Shown here one piece after another: positions 7,292 to 15,924 of a DNA stretch of 64,000 nucleotides. Position numbers and translations under genes: made by a program. The stretch is from Pelagicoccus sp. SDUM812003 (lineage in GTDB: Bacteria > Verrucomicrobiota > Verrucomicrobiia > Opitutales > Opitutaceae): assembly GCF_031127815.1 (NCBI RefSeq), contig NZ_JARXHY010000001.1, positions 372,001-436,000 of the forward strand. The letters run 5' to 3'. How positions within the stretch are numbered: the stretch's first letter is position 1; the number at the start of each line of letters is the position of its first letter. The notes under the pieces were generated by a model. The model was given only the letters and a program-made list of their open reading frames with translations, was not told the origin of the DNA and did no database searches.

Positions 7292-8296
7292 CTAGTCGCC
7301 AGGCGCCAGTATCGCCAGCTCGATTTCCTCGTCGCCTCGTAGAACAGTCACCTGCAGAAAGGCATCCCGTTCGCTGAAGAAAAGCAGGTCGCTTAGCTGA
7401 TTGAGTGAGCTGATTTCCTCGCCGTTGATTCGCAAGATGGTGTCACCCTTTCTCAGTCCGCTGTTTTTCGCTAGCCCGTTGTTGTGTAGGTTTTGAACCA
7501 CTACGCTTTTTCGAGCTTCGTTTGAGTAGCTGATCTCCGACTCCAGCAGATCGGCTCCGAGCTCTAGATGTGGGAAGGCCCGACCTTGGCGGAGGTAGTC
7601 GGCGACTCGTTTCAAGGCTGCTGTCGGTACGATGTAGCTCGAAGAAACTTCGGGCAGCGTTGCGACGCTGATACCGATTAGCCGTCCTCGTTTGTCGAAT
7701 ACAGGCGAGCCTCCTTCAGCGGGACCCGATGGGATGCTGACTCGCGTGTAGGCGAACGGAAAGCGGATGTCGGAAAACTTGCTTTCTCTGCCGCTCACGA
7801 GTCCCCATTTGGGAGTGGGCTCGAATTCGAGAGGGCACGTGATGGCGATGGCGAGCGAGCCGATGGGCGTCGCGTCCGGCGTGGTCTCCAAGGGGATGTG
7901 TGTAAGCGTTTCCGGAGGTTTGGCGAGCTGCAGCAGGCTCAGGTTGCAGGTGGTGTCGGTGCCAACGAGTACGGCTAGGTATTGCTTTCCGCCTTTTTCG
8001 ATCCAGATGCGGGAATTGTCGGTCGAAGGCAGCGCGTTGGTGAGAACGTGGCCGTTCGGATCGATGAAGAAGCCAGATAGCACGGTGAGCGCCGTGCTGT
8101 CGGCTCCGGAAGCGTCCTTGGTTCGAGTCGCGACCTTCACTCGCGCGACCGCGTCGCGGTTTTTCTGATACAGATCGATGAGTTGCGATTCGATTTCGTC
8201 GATCGCCCTGGCTCTGCCTTGCGCTTGGAAGCCGATTCCTACCGCCACGCACGTCGAGAGGAACGCGATAAAGCTTGCCCTTGCCAAGGGGTTCAT
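7292..8296 (-). CDS. HtrA/DegP-like protein with PDZ domain, catalytic triad lost
   Basis: A signal peptide (about 1-30) precedes a trypsin-like S1C domain (about 45-240) and a C-terminal PDZ domain (about 245-334, ...AKNSGLRKGDTILRINGEEISSLNQLSDLL). The catalytic positions are all changed: the His site reads GHVLTNALPS instead of TNxHVV, the Asp site reads CNLSLLQL instead of xDLAVLKI, and the serine site reads PAEGGSPVF instead of GNSGGPL. It is therefore probably a peptide-binding pseudoprotease in the periplasm. It sits 3 bases after an anti-sigma gene, which itself follows an ECF sigma gene, so a role in sensing envelope stress is a reasonable inference. Confidence 0.85.
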   Translation of the reverse strand: MNPLARASFIAFLSTCVAVGIGFQAQGRARAIDEIESQLIDLYQKNRDAVARVKVATRTKDASGADSTALTVLSGFFIDPNGHVLTNALPSTDNSRIWIEKGGKQYLAVLVGTDTTCNLSLLQLAKPPETLTHIPLETTPDATPIGSLAIAITCPLEFEPTPKWGLVSGRESKFSDIRFPFAYTRVSIPSGPAEGGSPVFDKRGRLIGISVATLPEVSSSYIVPTAALKRVADYLRQGRAFPHLELGADLLESEISYSNEARKSVVVQNLHNNGLAKNSGLRKGDTILRINGEEISSLNQLSDLLFFSERDAFLQVTVLRGDEEIELAILAPGD

Positions 8297-8299
8297 TGC

Positions 8300-8896
8300 C
8301 TAGAACTGTTTCTGAGCGCGAATGACTTTTGCCCCGAGTGGAGCGTGCAGATCGGGGCGCTCGGCGGTTTCGTCGTAGCCGCTCGAGAAGGTGACGGGCA
8401 TTGCGTTTAGGCGATAGGCTTCAGCCTGCGGCAACGGGTTCTGCATCACGTTCATTTGGTAGACGGGATGCGTTTCGAACTCCAGAGGCTGATGGAAGGC
8501 GGGAGCGAGGGGGTCGTTCGGCGTGGTTTCCGAGCCGACGACGAACTGGGGCTTGTTCGGAGTCTTCGGGTCGTCGTGAAGCTTTGTTTCGCTCGGGTCC
8601 TCGCGGTCGTCTTGAACGAGGAAGCTGGTATTGGTCAGGGCGACTAGGGAGAGGGCGATGGCGCCGAGCGCGGTCGTTGGCGGAGCGGCTCTGCGGGCGG
8701 CGACGAGGGCCAGTCGGTAGAGCCGCGTGCGCCAGGGCTGCACGCGGACCAACGAGGAGAGCTGCTTGCTGCGAAACTCCTGCTCGAAGCGTTGCCAAAA
8801 TGCGGCGTCAGGGCGCTCCAGCTTCTTGAGCTGGATCAGTTGGCTGAGTCGAGCGTCCGTTTCAGCGGTTAGTCTGTGTTGCGGGTGGATGGGCAT
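8300..8896 (-). CDS. Putative membrane anti-sigma factor
   Basis: This 198-residue protein has a cytoplasmic N-terminal helical part (about 1-70, with a typical 'LSQLIQLKKLERPDAAFWQRFEQEF' type opening), one hydrophobic segment (about 73-93, PPTTALGAIALSLVALTNTSF) and a Pro-rich exterior tail of about 100 residues. There is no recognisable zinc-binding HxxxCxxC anti-sigma motif. It is called an anti-sigma factor because it starts 5 bases after the stop of an ECF sigma factor and is followed at once by the HtrA-like gene, an order reminiscent of rpoE-rseA-mucD. Confidence 0.65.
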   Translation of the reverse strand: MPIHPQHRLTAETDARLSQLIQLKKLERPDAAFWQRFEQEFRSKQLSSLVRVQPWRTRLYRLALVAARRAAPPTTALGAIALSLVALTNTSFLVQDDREDPSETKLHDDPKTPNKPQFVVGSETTPNDPLAPAFHQPLEFETHPVYQMNVMQNPLPQAEAYRLNAMPVTFSSGYDETAERPDLHAPLGAKVIRAQKQF

Positions 8897-8901
8897 TCAG
8901 G

Positions 8902-9531
8902 CTAGCGCACGTAGTCCTTGAGTTCGGCTTGAAGAAATTGCTTGGCGTAGTGGAGGCGGGAACGGACCGTGCCGACCGAGGTGCCGACGATCTCGGCGAT
9001 CTCCTTGTGGCTCAATCCGTCGATTTCGTAGAGCGTGATCACGGTTCGGTGCTTCACGGAGAGCTTTTGGAAGGCGTCGTTGAGCTTCTCCTGCAGTTCG
9101 TTCATCAAGGCGCTCTTGTCGGAGTCCGAGTCGGTCTTGAGCTGATCGATGAAGCCGGCCGAGTGGTCTTCCTCGCTCATCTTCTCGAAGCTGAAGAAAC
9201 GTCTGAGCTTGTGCTTGCGAAGGTGGGTGAGGGTGGTGTTGAGGGCGATGCGGTAGAGCCAGGTGAAGAAGCTGGACTTGCCCTTGAAGCGTCCGACGGA
9301 TTGGAAGGCCTTGATAAAGGTGTCCTGAGCGAGGTCGGAGGCGTCTTCCCGGTTGGAGGTCAAGTTGTAGATAACCGCGTATATCCGCTCCCGGTATTTG
9401 ACGATGAGGTCGTCGAACGCGTCCACGTCCCCGGCCTGTACTTTCTGTACGATGGCGAGGTCTTCGTCGGCCTCTTTCTGCCTTTCGGGCGAAGAAACCA
9501 AGGTCTTGGACATGGCCTTGCTGACGCTCAT
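8902..9531 (-). CDS. ECF-type RNA polymerase sigma factor (RpoE-like)
   Basis: The 209-residue protein has sigma region 2 (about 35-105: FDDLIVKYRERIYAVIYNL, EDASDLAQDTFIKAFQ, and FFTWLYRIALN) and region 4 (about 145-200: LSVKHRTVITLYEIDGLSHK, EIAEIVGTSVGTVRSRLHYA). It lacks regions 1 and 3 as expected for group IV. It heads a three-gene unit with the anti-sigma and HtrA-like genes. An alternative ATG at 9513 would drop six residues. Confidence 0.95.
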   Translation of the reverse strand: MSVSKAMSKTLVSSPERQKEADEDLAIVQKVQAGDVDAFDDLIVKYRERIYAVIYNLTSNREDASDLAQDTFIKAFQSVGRFKGKSSFFTWLYRIALNTTLTHLRKHKLRRFFSFEKMSEEDHSAGFIDQLKTDSDSDKSALMNELQEKLNDAFQKLSVKHRTVITLYEIDGLSHKEIAEIVGTSVGTVRSRLHYAKQFLQAELKDYVR

Positions 9532-9629
9532 CTAGGGTTGCAGTTTGATCGGTAAAAAGTGCTAGCGGAAAACCGGGAAAATGAGAAGCAGGAACTTGGC
9601 CACTTTCGCATCTGGCCCCTCGCGGTCGA

Positions 9630-10691
9630 CTACAGGGCGGCGACTTGGTTCCAGAGCAACTGGCTGATGGTGTGCAAGTAGTTGGCGGCGGTTTGGTTCT
9701 GGTAGGGAGCGACGGCGTCGCGGGCCTTTTCGATTTCCTGAAAAATCGCCTGACGGACTTCTTCGAAGATGCCCATTTGGCGCAGCTTTTCCAGCCAGTA
9801 GGGAATATCTGCCTCCCGTTTGCCCGATAGGGTGTCTCGAAGGGCCCGAGCTTCTTCGGCCGGTAGTCGGTCGCGCATGAGGATCAGTGGCATGGTCGGT
9901 TTGCCGGTAGCGATGTCGGTGCCGAGCGTTTTGCCGATCTTTTCCTGCGAGCCGAACAGGTCGGTCATGTCGTCGTAAATCTGGTAGGCGATGCCCAGAT
10001 GTCGGCCGAAGGCGCCGCTGGCGCGCACGTAGGCGTCGCTGTAGCCTCCTAGGCGAGCCCCTAGGAAGCAGGCCACGCGAAAGAGTTCGGCCGTCTTCAG
10101 GTCGATGACGCGAAGGTAGGTGGCCATGTCGAGGTCCGGATCGCCTCGCTGCATGGTTTGCAGGATTTCTCCGGTGCACACCTTGCGGGTGGATTCGGCG
10201 ACGTTGCGGCAGACCTCGTTGGTCGGAAAGAGGGTGGCGAGGTAGACGGCGTGCGAGAAGAGGGCGTCGCCCAGCAGCACGGCGGTGGCGTTGTTGTACT
10301 TGCGGGCCACGGTGGCTCGATTGCGGCGGATGTCCGCTTCGTCCATGATGTCGTCGTGCACGAGGGTGGCCAGGTGTACGGTCTCCACGACTGCGGCGAG
10401 CCGTACCAGATTTTCGTCGACCTGGCCGTCGGCCTGCCAGCCGCTGAAGAAGATGAGGGACGGGCGGATGCGTTTCCCTCCGGTATCGATGCTGTATTCC
10501 GCGTGCTCGCGAATCTCTGGCTCGAATTGGGAAACTTGCTCCAGCAGGAAGCTGTCCAGGGCCTTTAGGTGCGGCTGCAGGATCTCGAACAGCTCGGGGA
10601 GCTGCTTGGCTGTCGAGGCGCTTGGCGTTTCGGGCGGGTTTTGCATCTTCTTAGGGAGAAAGCGTCTATGCATCGCAGAACACGCTTCCAT
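9630..10691 (-). CDS. Polyprenyl diphosphate synthase (IspB-type trans-isoprenyl synthase)
   Basis: Up to 353 residues. Both aspartate-rich motifs are present: LVHDDIMDEADIRR (FARM) and YQIYDDMTDLFGSQEKIGKT (SARM), plus GGKRIRPSL for diphosphate binding and the LLGDALFSHA helix. Such enzymes extend FPP with IPP to long all-trans chains for quinone tails. The residues ahead of the FARM motif are small, fitting a long-chain product, though length cannot be deduced. Start is uncertain: 10691 has a weak AGG six bases upstream, while ATGs at 10673 and 10646 remove non-conserved residues. Confidence 0.93.
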   Translation of the reverse strand: MEACSAMHRRFLPKKMQNPPETPSASTAKQLPELFEILQPHLKALDSFLLEQVSQFEPEIREHAEYSIDTGGKRIRPSLIFFSGWQADGQVDENLVRLAAVVETVHLATLVHDDIMDEADIRRNRATVARKYNNATAVLLGDALFSHAVYLATLFPTNEVCRNVAESTRKVCTGEILQTMQRGDPDLDMATYLRVIDLKTAELFRVACFLGARLGGYSDAYVRASGAFGRHLGIAYQIYDDMTDLFGSQEKIGKTLGTDIATGKPTMPLILMRDRLPAEEARALRDTLSGKREADIPYWLEKLRQMGIFEEVRQAIFQEIEKARDAVAPYQNQTAANYLHTISQLLWNQVAAL

Positions 10692-10754
10692 TGCAAACCT
10701 GAATGCGCGGGCCGAGCGGGTTGTGGATCGAGTCGAGCGGAGCGCTTCGCCTGG

Positions 10755-11735
10755 CTAGACGATGCGCAGTTTGGTGAGGTCCTGGCCGTCGATGATGCCG
10801 ATAGGCCGATTTTGCCCATCGACCACCAGCAGATCGTCGATGCTGTGGGACTCGAAGGTCTTGAGGGCTTCGGCCGCGTAGGAGCCGGAAGCGATGGTGA
10901 TGGGGTTTCTTGTCATGACTTCACTCGCCTGGATTTGCAGGAAGTCGGGGTGGCTTAGAACGAAGCGGCGAATGTCCCCGTCGGTCATGATGCCGGCGAG
11001 GCTGCGGTCCTGATTGACCAAGGCGATGCAGCCGCAGCTCTTGGCGGACATCTCGGCCAGGCAGTCCTTGCAGCTGGCGGTGAGTGGGAGGCAGGCGAGG
11101 CGATCTCCGCCGCGCATGATTTCGTCGACCTTGGGCGCCAGGACGCGTCCTAGGTTTCCGCCCGGGTGAAACTTCGCGAAGTCTTCGCGGCTGAACGCGT
11201 TGAGCTCGAGCAGGACCATGGCCACGGCGTCTCCGATGGCCATGCTGGCGGTGGTGCTGGCGGTGGGGGCCAGATCCAGCGGACAGGCTTCGCGCTCGAC
11301 CGAGTAGATCAGGGAGGCGTCGCACAGTTCGCAAAGCGTGGATGCGCTGGCGGCGGTCACGCCGATGGTCTTCACGTCGAAGCGTTGCACCATGGGCAGA
11401 AAGCGAAGCAGCTCCGCGGTTTCTCCGCTGTTGCTGAACGCCAGCAGGGCGTCGCCTTCGCGGCATAGGCCCATGTCGCCGTGCAGCGCCTGCACCGGGT
11501 CGAGGAAGCAGGAGGGCGCTCCGATGCTGTTGAGCGTTCCGACCAGCTTCTGGCAGATGTGGGCGTTTTTTCCCACGCCGCTGAGGATGAGCTTCTTGCC
11601 GTCGACGAGGGCGTTTTTCAGGATGAGAACCACGTCCGCGAATCCGTCTCCCAAGTGGTCGCGCGTGGCCTGCAAAGCGGCGATTTCGATCTCGAGGCAG
11701 CGGCGGCCTTTGGCAATGATTTGTTCCTTATCCAT
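10755..11735 (-). CDS. kdsD: D-arabinose 5-phosphate isomerase (KdsD/KpsF family)
   Basis: The 326-residue protein has an N-terminal SIS domain (about 35-170: LSGVGKNAHICQKLVGTLNS, HGDMGLCREGDALLAFSNSG, ...DLAPTASTTASMAIGDA) and two CBS domains (about 205-326). This layout is that of KdsD/GutQ/KpsF, which convert ribulose-5-phosphate to arabinose-5-phosphate, the first step to Kdo for lipopolysaccharide. The key DLAPTASTT loop and HPGGNLG are intact. It lies just upstream of the polyprenyl synthase in the same direction. Confidence 0.95.
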   Translation of the reverse strand: MDKEQIIAKGRRCLEIEIAALQATRDHLGDGFADVVLILKNALVDGKKLILSGVGKNAHICQKLVGTLNSIGAPSCFLDPVQALHGDMGLCREGDALLAFSNSGETAELLRFLPMVQRFDVKTIGVTAASASTLCELCDASLIYSVEREACPLDLAPTASTTASMAIGDAVAMVLLELNAFSREDFAKFHPGGNLGRVLAPKVDEIMRGGDRLACLPLTASCKDCLAEMSAKSCGCIALVNQDRSLAGIMTDGDIRRFVLSHPDFLQIQASEVMTRNPITIASGSYAAEALKTFESHSIDDLLVVDGQNRPIGIIDGQDLTKLRIV

Positions 11736-11823
11736 TCTCGGGAGGCAAATTGGGGGAATGTGGATTTATGTCTTGGAAAGCGAGCGTGGGATGCTGTCTT
11801 ATGCCATTAGGAACAGCTACTAA

Positions 11824-12624
11824 ATGACTCTCTTTATCAAGGCTTCCAGACTAATCTTTTTGACCTGTTGCGGACTGCTGCTTCTGGCGGGGTGTTCCGA
11901 GCGTCCGACTTTCGAGACCTTGAGCGAAGAGGAGGATCCGGTGTTTCGACGCGCGAGAGACCTGTACGCTCGTGGGATGGAGAACGAGGCCTTGGAGAAC
12001 TTTCTCAAGCTGATTCAGAAGCGAAACGGCAACGCTCCGGAGTCGCACCTCGATGCGGGAAACATCTACCTCAAGCACTTGCACGATCCCATTTCCGCCA
12101 TCTATCACTTCAAGAAGTACGAGGCCTTGATGAGGCGTAGTGACGAACCGGATGCGCAGACCCGGATCAGTCTGGTGCGCGATCTGATCAAGAGCGCCAC
12201 CAAGGAGTTCGCGACCACCTTCGACGCCAAGGTTTACCAGGATCCGCTGGAGCGTCTCAAGCTATTGGATACGATCGAGATGCTGCGATCGGAGAACGAG
12301 CTGCTCAAGCAGCAGCTGGCGGATGCCCGATCGCGGTTGAACGACAATCGAGCGGCCAATGTGAGCTACGCCTCGCAGGAGGAGGACGACGCGCCGTCCG
12401 CTCCGCAGACCACGCTGCAAGCTCAGGCCAGCCCGCGCTTCACTCCGCAGGCGCCGGAGCCGACAGGTCGGGTCTACACCATCCAATCGGGGGACTCGCT
12501 CTACCGCATCGCTCGTCGTATGTACGGCGATGCCAACCGCTGGCGCGACATCCTGGAAGCGAATCGGGATCTCATCCCGGACGAGACCAACCTCAAGGTC
12601 GGCACCGAGATCCGCATCCCTTAA
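11824..12624 (+). CDS. LysM-domain lipoprotein with TPR-like region
   Basis: The 266-residue product starts with a lipoprotein signal ending LLLLAGC (Cys at about 24). A helical TPR-like stretch follows (ARDLYARGMENEALENFLKL..., about 40-130), then a coiled coil (ENELLKQQLADARSRL), a Pro/Gln-rich linker and a C-terminal LysM domain (YTIQSGDSLYRIARRMYGD...NLKVGTEIRIP, about 218-266). LysM binds peptidoglycan, so it probably tethers the outer membrane to the wall. It is divergent from kdsD. Confidence 0.9.
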   Translation: MTLFIKASRLIFLTCCGLLLLAGCSERPTFETLSEEEDPVFRRARDLYARGMENEALENFLKLIQKRNGNAPESHLDAGNIYLKHLHDPISAIYHFKKYEALMRRSDEPDAQTRISLVRDLIKSATKEFATTFDAKVYQDPLERLKLLDTIEMLRSENELLKQQLADARSRLNDNRAANVSYASQEEDDAPSAPQTTLQAQASPRFTPQAPEPTGRVYTIQSGDSLYRIARRMYGDANRWRDILEANRDLIPDETNLKVGTEIRIP

Positions 12625-12663
12625 GCGGCGTCTTTATGATCTTCTCCCGCGGAGGAGACGACG

Positions 12664-13116
12664 CTATTCGATGCGCAGGATCTTGCGAGGACCAGCGTTC
12701 ATGCCCAGCGTCTTGCCGACGAGTTGACTGCCGAGGGGCGACTTGGGCGTGAGCACGGTCACCGGGCCTTGCTCGGTATCCAGCTCCAGTCCTCCTCTGG
12801 CGGGTCCCATGAAGAACTGTTCGCGTCCGTTGGGGCCTAAGGTGGTGACCAGCGAGCCGATCGCGACCGGGCCCGAGGCGCCGTCGGCAAGCGAGAGGTT
12901 TCGGTAGGCTTGCAGAGCTTGGGTGAGGTCCTTGGCATAGTGAGCTTGAGCGCTTGCCACGTAGGAGGTTTCCAAGGCGTGCGTATCGTACTTGTTTTCG
13001 GCTCGCGACTCCTCGTCGGTCGCTTCCTCGGCGCTTTCGAGGGCGGCTTGCTTGGCGGCTTTCAGCTCTTTTTCGACGATGGAAACGATTTGCTCGACGA
13101 TGTGGCGCTTGTGCAT
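12664..13116 (-). CDS. GreA/GreB C-terminal-domain protein
   Basis: This 150-residue protein has an N-terminal helical stretch (VEKELKAAKQAALESAEEAT, then DEESRAENKYDTHALETSYV) and a C-terminal FKBP-like domain ending 'VLTPKSPLGSQLVGKTLG', the characteristic GreA/GreB C-terminal 'sPLGxALlGkxvGd' motif. The long antiparallel GreA coiled-coil tip with its two acidic residues is not clearly present, so true transcript-cleavage activity is doubtful; a polymerase-binding regulator is more likely. It is convergent with the LysM gene. Confidence 0.75.
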   Translation of the reverse strand: MHKRHIVEQIVSIVEKELKAAKQAALESAEEATDEESRAENKYDTHALETSYVASAQAHYAKDLTQALQAYRNLSLADGASGPVAIGSLVTTLGPNGREQFFMGPARGGLELDTEQGPVTVLTPKSPLGSQLVGKTLGMNAGPRKILRIE

Positions 13117-13186
13117 GTGTGTACGGGACTTGGCGAAAGACAGGCGCGAGCGGAGGCATCCCGGGATGGGGCCAAATCGGCTCGGG

Positions 13187-13654
13187 CTACGCGGGATCCA
13201 AATCGCGCGTATCGTATTCGCAAGTAAATGTAGCGGTTTCGCTCAGTTCGTCGCTCAAGGTCGCTACGACGGTCACCCGGGCCCGAGCCTTGCGGGACAG
13301 CATGCGAAGAAACTGCTGCCATTCGCGATCGGGCGGCAGCGAGCAGGAGGCGGTGATGGTCTTCGAGTTGCTGTCGATCTCGCGGCCTTTAGCCCATTGG
13401 GCGGCGCACAAGGTGGTGAGCGGCTTGTAGTTGAGTCGCTGTAGCGAGATCTGCAGGAAAGTCCAGGTGGTGAGCTGGCAGAGGTCGATGCTGGCGGTGT
13501 CGGAAAAGGTTTCGTCCGCCACGGTGTTCACGAACTTGGGCACGCAGATGCGTAGGGTTTTGTCCGTAGCTTCGACCACTTGGCAGTTGAGAGCTTTGGA
13601 GAGGGGAATTCGCTGGTTTAGGAATTCCTCTACGCGTTTTAAGGGTATTTCCAT
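13187..13654 (-). CDS. YiiD-C/hotdog-fold thioesterase-like protein
   Basis: The 155-residue protein begins MEIPLKRVEEFLNQRIPLSK and runs through a hotdog-type pattern: ...LRICVPKFVNTVADETFSDT followed by ASIDLCQLTTWTFLQISLQR. This corresponds to the 'PL..N.N..gT.FgGSl.sla.l.gW' core of the YiiD C-terminal putative thioesterase family. The usual NxxDKGTxF motif is changed here (NTVADETF). ATG 13654 is selected; an extension to 13843 overlaps the upstream gene and is compositionally odd. Substrate unknown. Confidence 0.7.
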   Translation of the reverse strand: MEIPLKRVEEFLNQRIPLSKALNCQVVEATDKTLRICVPKFVNTVADETFSDTASIDLCQLTTWTFLQISLQRLNYKPLTTLCAAQWAKGREIDSNSKTITASCSLPPDREWQQFLRMLSRKARARVTVVATLSDELSETATFTCEYDTRDLDPA

Positions 13655-13811
13655 TCGCCAAAACGGTGGCGCAGGGGACTGCGTATGTCGAACCGGCGGC
13701 GTTCTTTTATGCTTTCCTAACACTTTGACTGCGCTCTCTTTAGGCACGCGAAGCCCTGGATGCGATTTCACGCGCATCAGGCCTGTAAAGCGGGCGCGGA
13801 TCGCTGGCGCC

Positions 13812-15383
13812 TCAGCTCTTTTGGATCCAGAGGATCCAGTCACCAGGCTCGGGAGTGAGGAAGATGGTGGAGGGTTTGGTGATGGCGACTTCGCCGCGCC
13901 ACTGACCGGTCGAGGGGCTGTACCAGCGAGCGGCGCCGGAACCGAAAGGCAGGTCGAGACTGAAGGTGGTGAAGATGTCGCTTGGGGAGGCGTTCAGATC
14001 GGAATAGAAGCCTTTTCCGTCTTTTCCGCTGTGGCCTTCATGGGCGTCGGGGTTGGCGACGTAGATGATGCATTGGTCGCTTTGCTGCGAGCGCATGGAC
14101 TTGACAAGCAAGGGATTGGAGCCGCCGAGAGAGTCGTCGGAAACCCAACCTTGCAGGGAGATGCCGGTCTCGCGGAAGAAGCCGTGAATGTGCAGGAGGT
14201 CATGGGCCCCGTGGTGGAGGCGTCCGGCGTGGCAGGCGTCGTAGTAGCCGTAGATGCCGGAGCGATGCCCAGCGGTCTCCCGGGCCGTGTCCAAGCCTTG
14301 GTAGCTAGGGTGGGCCCCCGAGAGAAGCAGGCCCCAAAAGAGCCTGCGGAAATAGTAGCGCGGCTGCAGCGGGGGGCTGGCGTATTCCGCCCGATCCTCT
14401 TCCAGCACGATCGGCTTTCCGGTGAGTGGTCGCTGGGTCTGGGCGATTTCGCCGGTGACTTGACCCAAGGAGCTCAGCGAGGTCATCCCGCACCACTTCT
14501 CCCGGTCGAAAAGAAAGTTGGCGAAGCGCGGCTGCCCGCACGTGATGAGCGAGTGCCAAGGGGCCTGTTCGAAGACCGTCTTGCCCAAGCGGGAGAGGGC
14601 TTGCAGCACTACGGCGTTGTCCTTGGTGGGATCGATTTCGCAGGCGAGCGACCAATGGACGTTGGGCAAGGAGCTCAAGCGCTCCAGACAGTAGATGATC
14701 GCGAGATGGGTGAGCGGGTCACCTTCCTCGTAGCGAACGAGCTCCTCGCGATCGTTTCCGAAGAGGTTCAGCTGGAACTGGATATGAGGAAAACGAGTCA
14801 GGGCGTAGCGCAGGCGATGCTCCACCTCGTCCCAAAACGCCAGATCGAGCTGCTTGCGCTGCGGGTGGAAATAGCTGGCGACGGAGCTGCCGTTGCCCGA
14901 GAGCCAGGCCCGCACCTTGGTGATGCCCGCTTGCCCAGCTTGATCGATATAGGCCTTCCAGTTCTTTTCTTCTGGTGAGAATAGGCGCCAAGCGGTGTCG
15001 CCCATGTGGAGAAACGGATCTCCGCTGGCGTAGCGAAACTGCCGTTGATCGGCCGGAGCGACCTGCAGCTTCCCGGGAAGCTTGGACTCGTCGGCGAAGA
15101 ATCGCCCGCTGGCGATGCCCTTGCCGAAAGCGTTTTTCGCCTCCCACGACCATTCTCCAGCCTCCGGCACGTAGCAGCGGGCCTTGGCGTGGCCATCTCC
15201 CACCGCGTAGCCGCGGGCGGAGATTTTCACTCCCGACGGGAGGGAGTAGGTGAGCTGGATGGGCAGCGAGGGGATTTTCGCGGTGACGACGTGTTCGCTG
15301 GAGAAGGTGAGCTCGTGACATCCGCCTCGGAGAGCGGTCTCGCTTCCGTCGCTGATGATGTCTTGATCGGTGGAGCTGGACAT
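13812..15383 (-). CDS. Glycoside hydrolase-like protein (DUF5060 + DUF4038, GH140-related)
   Basis: The 523-residue protein has an N-terminal beta-sandwich of DUF5060 type (about 20-105: ...RCYVPEAGEWSWEAKN...), a DUF4038 TIM-barrel (about 110-420: FRYASGDPFLHMGDTAWRLF, then acidic residues in NVHWSLACEIDP and KPIVLEEDRAEY) and a C-terminal beta domain. DUF4038 includes apiosidases of GH140. No signal peptide is seen, so it would act in the cytoplasm on imported oligosaccharides. The actual glycan is unknown. Acidic residues in the E-I-D-P and E-E-D segments are candidates for catalysis. Confidence 0.82.
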   Translation of the reverse strand: MSSSTDQDIISDGSETALRGGCHELTFSSEHVVTAKIPSLPIQLTYSLPSGVKISARGYAVGDGHAKARCYVPEAGEWSWEAKNAFGKGIASGRFFADESKLPGKLQVAPADQRQFRYASGDPFLHMGDTAWRLFSPEEKNWKAYIDQAGQAGITKVRAWLSGNGSSVASYFHPQRKQLDLAFWDEVEHRLRYALTRFPHIQFQLNLFGNDREELVRYEEGDPLTHLAIIYCLERLSSLPNVHWSLACEIDPTKDNAVVLQALSRLGKTVFEQAPWHSLITCGQPRFANFLFDREKWCGMTSLSSLGQVTGEIAQTQRPLTGKPIVLEEDRAEYASPPLQPRYYFRRLFWGLLLSGAHPSYQGLDTARETAGHRSGIYGYYDACHAGRLHHGAHDLLHIHGFFRETGISLQGWVSDDSLGGSNPLLVKSMRSQQSDQCIIYVANPDAHEGHSGKDGKGFYSDLNASPSDIFTTFSLDLPFGSGAARWYSPSTGQWRGEVAITKPSTIFLTPEPGDWILWIQKS

Positions 15384-15461
15384 ATGTTGGTTTGAGGGGG
15401 GGAATTGGATTCCGCAGGCGGAGGAAGGCCGCCCAGTACAAGAGAGAGAGGCTCAGGAATG

Positions 15462-15902
15462 TCAGTCGATGCGCTGCTCGTCAAACTCGATCATGTCAGC
15501 GAAGGAGAGAAGATCGGTACGATCCTCGATGCCCATTTTTCGCTTCGCGTCTTCAAGGGCTTGTCGTCCCATCTCGCTCATGCCCTTTTGCACCAGTTCG
15601 CGATTCCACTTCGCGACTCGTAGGTCCTGTGGGAAAAGCTCCGCCAGCTTGCGGTCGATCTCCTCGTCGTTGTCGCTCTCGCGAACGATGTTTTCCACCG
15701 CGTCGGGATCAATGCCCAGATGAAGGCAGAGGAAGCGGTCGAAGCCCTTCTTGTAGTTGCGTTGGTAGGACTTGCCGAGCTCTCCCTTGACTGCCTTTTT
15801 CGCCTTCGCGATGAAGCGCGGCAGGTGCAGCAGCCCGCAGGAGTGCGGGATGTAGGGTGATGGCAGGTCGTGGTGGACAACGCCGGTATCTGGTCGACTC
15901 AT
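15462..15902 (-). CDS. DUF5069 domain-containing protein
   Basis: The 146-residue protein matches the DUF5069 pattern: an early Pro-rich strand, LPRFIAKAKKAVKGELGKSY, NYKKGFDRFLCLHLGIDPDA, then a helical C-terminal part (KWNRELVQKGMSEMGRQA). Function of the family is unknown. ATG 15902 (MSRPDTGV) is taken; the frame extends to 15959 but would then overlap the upstream PLP gene. It is followed by the hydrolase gene on the same strand. Confidence 0.78.
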   Translation of the reverse strand: MSRPDTGVVHHDLPSPYIPHSCGLLHLPRFIAKAKKAVKGELGKSYQRNYKKGFDRFLCLHLGIDPDAVENIVRESDNDEEIDRKLAELFPQDLRVAKWNRELVQKGMSEMGRQALEDAKRKMGIEDRTDLLSFADMIEFDEQRID

Positions 15903-15924
15903 AGTGCGTTTCGTTGAGGGAAGG

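Noticed and set aside
13431-14978. 515-codon plus-strand frame opposite the thioesterase and hydrolase genes
   Set aside because: Antisense of two supported genes, with Val/Gly/Glu-biased composition and no family.
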